Assembly: GCA_036268485.1 (NCBI GenBank)
Contig: DATAUC010000038.1
Location: 62,001 to 126,000, forward strand
Direction: 5' to 3'
Source: Bog-473 sp036268485
Lineage (GTDB): Bacteria; Actinomycetota; Acidimicrobiia; Acidimicrobiales; RAAP-2
Length of the DNA stretch: 64,000 nt
Position 1 is the stretch's first letter, and every line of letters begins with the position of its first letter. Position numbers and translations under genes: made by a program. Of this stretch, positions 59,671 through 64,000 are shown piece by piece. A model generated the notes under the pieces. It did no database searches. It was not told where the DNA came from and saw nothing but the letters and a program-made list of their open reading frames with translations.

Positions 59671-62093
59671 GCGACGTGTCGAGCGACGTGGCCGGTCTGG
59701 TCGAGGCCATGACGGTGGACGAGAAGGCATCGCTGACGGCCGGCATCGGCCTGTGGTATCTGCCGGCGGTCGAACGCCTGGGCGTGCCGGCGTTGAAGGT
59801 GTCCGACGGTCCGTCGGGCGTGCGGGGCGACAGCCTCATCGGTCGACGCTCGCTGTCGCTGCCCTGCGGCACCCTCATCGGCTCCACCTGGAACCCGGAC
59901 CTGGTCCGCCAGCTGGGCGCCGTGCTGGCCGATGAGGCGCGCGACAAGGGCGTGCACGTGCTGCTGGGGCCGACCGTCTGCATCGTGCGTACGCCCTTAG
60001 CCGGCCGCACCTTCGAGTCCTTTTCCGAGGACCCGCTGCTGACGGCCCGCCTGGCCGTGGCCTACGTGAGCGGTGTGCAGGGCGGCGGCGTGGCCTGCTG
60101 CATCAAGCACTTCGCCTGCAACGACCAGGAGTTCGAACGCCACACCATCAGTGCCGACGTCGATGAGCGGACCCTGCACGAGATCCACCTGCCGGCCTTC
60201 GAGGCCGCCGTCAAGGAAGCCGGCGTCTGGGCCGTCATGACGGCGTACAACAAGCTCAACGGCGTCTACTGCGGCGAACAGGCCGACCTTCTTTCTGGCG
60301 TGCTGCGCGACGACTGGGGCTTCGACGGCCTGGTCATGTCCGACTGGTTCGGAACCCACAGCACGGTCGAGGCGGCCGTGGCCGGGCTGGATCTCGAGAT
60401 GCCCGGCCCTTCGGCCTGGCTGGGCCCCTCGCTGGCCGCCGCCGTCAAGGCCGGCGACGTCGACGAACCGGTGCTCGACGACAAGGTGCGTCACCTGTTG
60501 GGCTTGATGGAGCGGGTCGGGATTCTGGGCGGCGACCCGGTGGCCGGGCGGGCCGAGTTGGAGAACGACGATCCGGACCGCCGCGCCGTGGCCCAACGGG
60601 TGGTAGCCCAGGGCACCGTGCTGCTGCACAACGACGGGGTGCTGCCCCTGTCCCCCGACGCCATTCGCTCGGTGGCGGTGATCGGCCCCAATGCGGGCGC
60701 GCTGGAAGCCGGTGGTGGCAGCTCCGAGGTCACGCCGCACCGTCGTCGGCGCGTGTTCGAGACCATCGCCGAGCGCCTGCCGGGGGCCACCGTGGTGCAC
60801 GAGGTGGGCTGTCGCATCAACCGGGAACTGCCGTCGCTCGACCTCTCACTGGTCACCGGCGGGGCGCTGTCCATTGAGTACTTCGACAACAACTCGTTGA
60901 GCGGACCGCCCATCGGGACGGACGCCGCTTACCGGCCCCGGCTCATCTGGGTGGGCGAGGTCCAGCCCGGGCTGCCCTCGAACCGGGCCTCGGTGCGGGT
61001 GCGGGCGGACTTCACGCCCGACGTCGGCGGTCCCTGGCGCCTGGGGCTCGAAAGCGCCGGGCGTTCCCTGTTGCGGGTCGGCGGCGAGGTGGCGGTCGAC
61101 AACACCGAACCGAAACGGGGCGTCGGCTTCTTCGGGGCCGGCAGCGCCGTGGTGGAAGCGACGGTGGAGCTCGTGGCCGGGCGCTCCTATGTGCTCGAAG
61201 CCGAGGTCTGGCCCCGGTCGGCTTCGTCCCCCATCCTCGGTGTGCGCATCGGGGCCGACCCACCCCAGCTGGCCGACGAGTTCGAACGGGCGGTGGCCGC
61301 CGCCGCGGCAGCCGATGTGGCGATCGTCGTGGTCGGGTCCAACGGGGCCTGGGAATCCGAAGGCTTCGACCGGCCCGACCTTTCCCTGCCCGGCGAGCAA
61401 CGCCAACTGATTGAAGCCGTGGTGGCGGCCAACCCGCGCACCGTGGTGGTGGTCAATGCCGGCTCTCCCGTCGAGATGCCGTGGGCCACCTCCGCCGCGG
61501 CGGTACTCATGGCCTGGTACCCGGGCGAGGTGGGCGCCGACGTCATCGCCGACCTGCTGGTCGGTCGGGCCGAACCGTCGGGACGGTTGCCGGTGAGCTT
61601 TCCCAAGCGCATCGAGGACACATCGGCCTTTGGGTTCTACCCGGGGGCCGACGGCCACGTGGCCTACGGCGAGGGGGTCTTCGTAGGTTACCGCCATCTG
61701 AGCACCCGCCGCATTGAGCCCCAGTTCCCCTTCGGGCACGGGCTGTCCTATACGACCTTCGACTATGGCGACGTCGAGGTCGGGCGGGTGGGCGCCGGGT
61801 CATCGGAGGTGCAGGTCCCGGTCACCAATACGGGCGAGCGGGACGGGCACGAGGTGGTGCAGGTGTACCTGCAAGGGTCGGGTGAGCAGACCGAGCGGAC
61901 GTTGGTCGGGTTCGCCAAGGTGCAGGTGGCGGCCGGCGAGCAGTCGGTGGTGGCGGTGACGGTTTCAGATGACGCGCTTGGCCACTGGGATGTCGGGACT
62001 CACGGTCGGGTCACCGAGCCCGGGACCTACACGCTGCTCGTGGGGGCCTCGTCGCTCGATATCCGTGTCACCACCGAGCTGACGGTGCCATGA
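59664..62093 (+). CDS. Glycoside hydrolase family 3 with PA14 insert
   Basis: An 809-residue beta-glucosidase-like enzyme. The (beta/alpha)8 domain holds KHFACND and the nucleophile Asp227 in VMSDWFG. A PA14 domain (about 393-515) is inserted before the second catalytic domain, which has VVGSNGAWESEGFDRPDLSLP. A fibronectin-III-like end follows from about 710 (GHGLSYTTFDYG). No signal peptide is seen, so it may act on internalised or cytosolic glycosides. PA14-bearing GH3s cleave beta-linked di- or oligosaccharides and steroid or plant glycosides. ATG at 59664 overlaps the previous stop. Confidence 0.87.
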   Translation: MVSDVSSDVAGLVEAMTVDEKASLTAGIGLWYLPAVERLGVPALKVSDGPSGVRGDSLIGRRSLSLPCGTLIGSTWNPDLVRQLGAVLADEARDKGVHVLLGPTVCIVRTPLAGRTFESFSEDPLLTARLAVAYVSGVQGGGVACCIKHFACNDQEFERHTISADVDERTLHEIHLPAFEAAVKEAGVWAVMTAYNKLNGVYCGEQADLLSGVLRDDWGFDGLVMSDWFGTHSTVEAAVAGLDLEMPGPSAWLGPSLAAAVKAGDVDEPVLDDKVRHLLGLMERVGILGGDPVAGRAELENDDPDRRAVAQRVVAQGTVLLHNDGVLPLSPDAIRSVAVIGPNAGALEAGGGSSEVTPHRRRRVFETIAERLPGATVVHEVGCRINRELPSLDLSLVTGGALSIEYFDNNSLSGPPIGTDAAYRPRLIWVGEVQPGLPSNRASVRVRADFTPDVGGPWRLGLESAGRSLLRVGGEVAVDNTEPKRGVGFFGAGSAVVEATVELVAGRSYVLEAEVWPRSASSPILGVRIGADPPQLADEFERAVAAAAAADVAIVVVGSNGAWESEGFDRPDLSLPGEQRQLIEAVVAANPRTVVVVNAGSPVEMPWATSAAAVLMAWYPGEVGADVIADLLVGRAEPSGRLPVSFPKRIEDTSAFGFYPGADGHVAYGEGVFVGYRHLSTRRIEPQFPFGHGLSYTTFDYGDVEVGRVGAGSSEVQVPVTNTGERDGHEVVQVYLQGSGEQTERTLVGFAKVQVAAGEQSVVAVTVSDDALGHWDVGTHGRVTEPGTYTLLVGASSLDIRVTTELTVP

Positions 62094-62100
62094 TCGTCAC

Positions 62101-62694
62101 ATGAAAGGCAGCCTGCTCTTCAAGGTGCGCTACAAGAGGGCGTACGCCTTCATGATCAGCGAGTTCGAACGGATGCCGGTGCGCCCGGGCGACATCGTCT
62201 TCCTGGGCGACAGCATCACCCACATGGGGACCTGGGACGAGTGGTTCCCCGACCGACCGGTGCGCAACTTCGGCATCAGCGGGGACAAGACGGCCGGCGT
62301 GCTCAAGCGGGTGGGCCAGGTCAGCCATGAGCCGGCGGCCGTGTTCCTCATGATCGGGACCAACGACGTGGGCGAAGGGGAGTCGGCGGCGGCCACCGTC
62401 AAGAACGTGGAGGGCATCGTGGCGGCCATCCGAGCCCAGTGCCCGAACGCCACGCTCTACGTACAGGGCGTGCTGCCCCGCACGCTGGCGTTGGCGCCGC
62501 TCATTCACGCCGTCAACGACGGCTACCGGGCGGCCGCCGAAGGGGCCGGTGCTCTGTACGTGGATTGGCACGACGCGTTTTCCGATGACCACGACGCCAT
62601 CCGCCCCGAGTTCAGCGACGACGAGCTCCACCTCTCCCCGGCCGGCTACGTGCAGTGGGTCAGCTTGTTGGCGCCGCTGGTGGCCGCGGCCTGA
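62101..62694 (+). CDS. SGNH/GDSL hydrolase, tandem copy 1
   Basis: A 197-residue single-domain SGNH hydrolase. Block I FLGDSIT has Ser38, block II is NFGISGD, block III GTND has Asn88, and block V DELH has Asp174/His177. All catalytic blocks are intact. The family deacetylates sugars or cleaves esters; it probably acts with the GH3 upstream on acylated oligosaccharides (inference). It begins 7 bases after the GH3 stop and is followed by a duplicate. Confidence 0.87.
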   Translation: MKGSLLFKVRYKRAYAFMISEFERMPVRPGDIVFLGDSITHMGTWDEWFPDRPVRNFGISGDKTAGVLKRVGQVSHEPAAVFLMIGTNDVGEGESAAATVKNVEGIVAAIRAQCPNATLYVQGVLPRTLALAPLIHAVNDGYRAAAEGAGALYVDWHDAFSDDHDAIRPEFSDDELHLSPAGYVQWVSLLAPLVAAA

Positions 62695-62712
62695 TGTCAT
62701 GAGGGACCGACA

Positions 62713-63306
62713 ATGAAAAAGGGCTTGCTCTTCAAGGCGCGCTACCGGCGGGCCTATGCCTTCCTCCTGAGCGAATTCGAGCGCGAGCCCATAGGCTCGG
62801 GCGACATCGTCTTCCTAGGCGACAGCCTCACCCATATGGGATCGTGGGCCGCCTGGTTTCCCGACCGGACCGTGCGCAATCGCGGCATAAGCGGCGACAC
62901 GTCGGCTGCCGTCCTCAAGCGTGTGGGTCACATCTGCCATGACCCGGCCGCCGTGTTTCTCATGATCGGCACCAATGACGTCGTGACCAACGTGCCCATG
63001 GCGCAGACGGTGGACACGGTGGAGGCCATCGTGAAGGCCATTCAGGCCCAATGCCCGAATGCTGTGCTCTACGTGCAGGGCGTTCTTCCGAACACGGCAG
63101 AACGCTCGCCTGTTCTGGAGCTCCTCAATGAGCGTTACCGGGCGGTGGCCGAAGCGGCCGGCGCCACCTTCGTCAACTGGTGGGACGCCTTCGCTGACAG
63201 CAACAGCGCCATCCGGCCCGAATTCTGTGACGAAGTTCTGCACCTGTCACCGGCCGGCTACGTGCAGTGGGTCAGCTTGTTGGCACCGCTGGTGGCGGCG
63301 GCCTGA
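62713..63306 (+). CDS. SGNH/GDSL hydrolase, tandem copy 2
   Basis: A 197-residue duplicate of the previous gene, with FLGDSLT, NRGISGD, GTND and EVLHLSP in place of the first copy's blocks. The last block reads DEVLH, keeping Asp and His. Its 3' end is identical in DNA to copy 1 over 35 bases (62638-62672 with 63250-63284), pointing to recent duplication or gene conversion. GAGGG precedes the ATG. The two copies differ most in the middle helices, which may give different substrates. Confidence 0.86.
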   Translation: MKKGLLFKARYRRAYAFLLSEFEREPIGSGDIVFLGDSLTHMGSWAAWFPDRTVRNRGISGDTSAAVLKRVGHICHDPAAVFLMIGTNDVVTNVPMAQTVDTVEAIVKAIQAQCPNAVLYVQGVLPNTAERSPVLELLNERYRAVAEAAGATFVNWWDAFADSNSAIRPEFCDEVLHLSPAGYVQWVSLLAPLVAAA

Positions 63307-63316
63307 ATCAGCGTCG

Positions 63317-64000
63317 TTAGCTCTTGGCCACGATGCCGACGACGGGCGCATCGAGCTTGAGACCGGCGGCCGAACCGAGGAAGGGCGCGCCGCCCAAGGC
63401 GAAGACGCCGCCGTCGGTCCCCACCAACCAGTAGCCGGGTCCATCGGGATTGAGGGCCATGCCGCTGATTGGTTTGGCCAGGTGCAGGTTGCCCAGCGAG
63501 CCCTCGAAGGGCGCATCACCGAAGGTGAAGACGCCGCCGTCCTTGGCCACCATGTAGTACCCGCCACCATCAGGCGTGGGCACGATGCCGACCACGGGGC
63601 TATTCAACTTCAGCGCGCCGAGTGAGCCCAGGAAGGGCGCGTCGCCGAAGGTGAAGATGCCGCCGTCCGACGCCACCAGCCAGTACCCGAAGCCGTCGGG
63701 CGTCGACGCCATGCCGACCACCTGCTTGTTGAGGTGCTGGTCACCCATGGAGCCGTAGAAGTTGGCGCCACAGGCGGTGAAGATGCCGCCGTCGGCCCCG
63801 ACCAGCCAGAAGCCGGTGGGGGCAATCGCCAGTCCCACCACGACGGCATTGAGGCCCAGGAAGGGCCCGTAGGCCTGCGTGGTGGGACACTCGCCGCCGG
63901 TGCCGAAACCCTCGGTGTCGCCGAAGTACTTCTTGTCTTTGGGGTCGGGCCCGGTCCCGCCGACCAGGTAGCCCTGATGCGTCGGCGTGCCGGCCACGGC
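63317..64000 (-). CDS. Secreted repeat protein with GYWLV..DGGIFTFGDAPF units, partial
   Basis: The C-terminal part of a protein that continues past the right edge; at least 226 residues are visible, and the frame is open at the window end. It holds about four 42-residue repeats of the form VVGMA.TPDG.GYWLVASDGGIFTFGDAPF.GSLG, common in large secreted actinobacterial proteins and probably folding as a beta-propeller. The first visible unit is preceded by a segment with two Cys (GECPTTQAYG). The function is unknown. It is convergent with the SGNH pair. Confidence 0.8.
   Translation of the reverse strand, partial: AVAGTPTHQGYLVGGTGPDPKDKKYFGDTEGFGTGGECPTTQAYGPFLGLNAVVVGLAIAPTGFWLVGADGGIFTACGANFYGSMGDQHLNKQVVGMASTPDGFGYWLVASDGGIFTFGDAPFLGSLGALKLNSPVVGIVPTPDGGGYYMVAKDGGVFTFGDAPFEGSLGNLHLAKPISGMALNPDGPGYWLVGTDGGVFALGGAPFLGSAAGLKLDAPVVGIVAKS
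63340..63850 (-). repeat. Coding tandem repeats of about 126 bases
   Basis: Four units of about 126 bases (42 codons) repeat the GYWLV..DGGIFTFGDAPF pattern at both DNA and protein level. The last unit towards the C-terminus is truncated to VVGIVAKS. Confidence 0.75.

Noticed and set aside
57805..59730. 641-codon open frame antisense to the carboxyltransferase fusion
   Set aside because: Low-complexity His/Gly/Arg-rich translation with no domain; a by-product of high G+C in the opposite frame of a well-supported gene.
1..64000. CRISPR arrays, tRNA/rRNA genes, insertion sequences, prophage genes
   Set aside because: I looked for direct repeats with spacers, cloverleaf-like segments, transposase or integrase motifs and terminal inverted repeats and saw none.

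Overview
The window is GC-rich throughout, densely coded on both strands, and has no rRNA, tRNA, phage or IS sequence that I can recognise. It looks chromosomal and actinobacterial. Family hallmarks (LAFTG sorting signals, bacterial tyrosine kinases with tyrosine tails, DUF4012 proteins, SC...CVAVG and GYWLV..DGGIFTFGDAPF repeat proteins, a KstR-like palindrome, many leaderless starts) suggest Actinomycetota, perhaps class Acidimicrobiia. The class-level call is an inference.

Layout. (1) 0.2-21.2 kb: a first exopolysaccharide (EPS) locus. It has sugar-nucleotide enzymes (cupin epimerase, glucose-1-phosphate cytidylyltransferase, SDR epimerase), about ten glycosyltransferases, a Wzy-like polymerase, a split Wzz plus tyrosine-kinase pair, a secreted beta-propeller, a DUF4012 protein and a LAFTG-anchored protein. 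A strong terminator closes it at about 21.2 kb. (2) 21.2-31.6 kb: an interval of other functions. It has a cupin, a low-molecular-weight tyrosine phosphatase, an ABC exporter, a secreted repeat protein, a hydrolase, a VapBC-type toxin-antitoxin pair, a fatty-acid/acyl-CoA operon divergent from a nitronate monooxygenase-like gene, a zinc-ribbon membrane protein and a small membrane protein. (3) 31.7-57.2 kb: a second EPS locus. It has a second LAFTG/DUF4012 pair in inverted orientation, a fused Wzz-tyrosine kinase, a second Wzy, a Wzx-like flippase, four FkbM methyltransferases, GT2/GT4/GT61 enzymes, a WcaF-like acyltransferase, three paralogous SGNH-like proteins, GDP-L-fucose synthase, a plant-like GDP-mannose 3,5-epimerase and a second beta-propeller. 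(4) 57.2-64 kb: a co-directional run of nitroreductase, biotin-carrier/carboxyltransferase fusion, GH3 glycosidase and two tandem SGNH hydrolases, then a repeat protein cut by the right edge.

How it fits together (inference). Nucleotide sugars are made at both loci. GTs assemble repeat units on a lipid carrier, the flippase exports them, and the two Wzy/Wzz-kinase sets polymerise them. FkbM methyltransferases, the acyltransferase and SGNH proteins decorate the glycan. The repeated DUF4012 + LAFTG-protein module may link export to a sortase-anchored surface protein. No initiating phosphoglycosyl transferase, gmd, rmlA/B/D, sortase or biotin carboxylase lies in the window.

A second pattern is regulatory. 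About half of the transcription-unit starts carry a TANNNT hexamer 6-8 nt before the start codon, the signature of leaderless transcripts. Two of these start tiny ORFs whose stop codons overlap the start of a membrane transporter gene.
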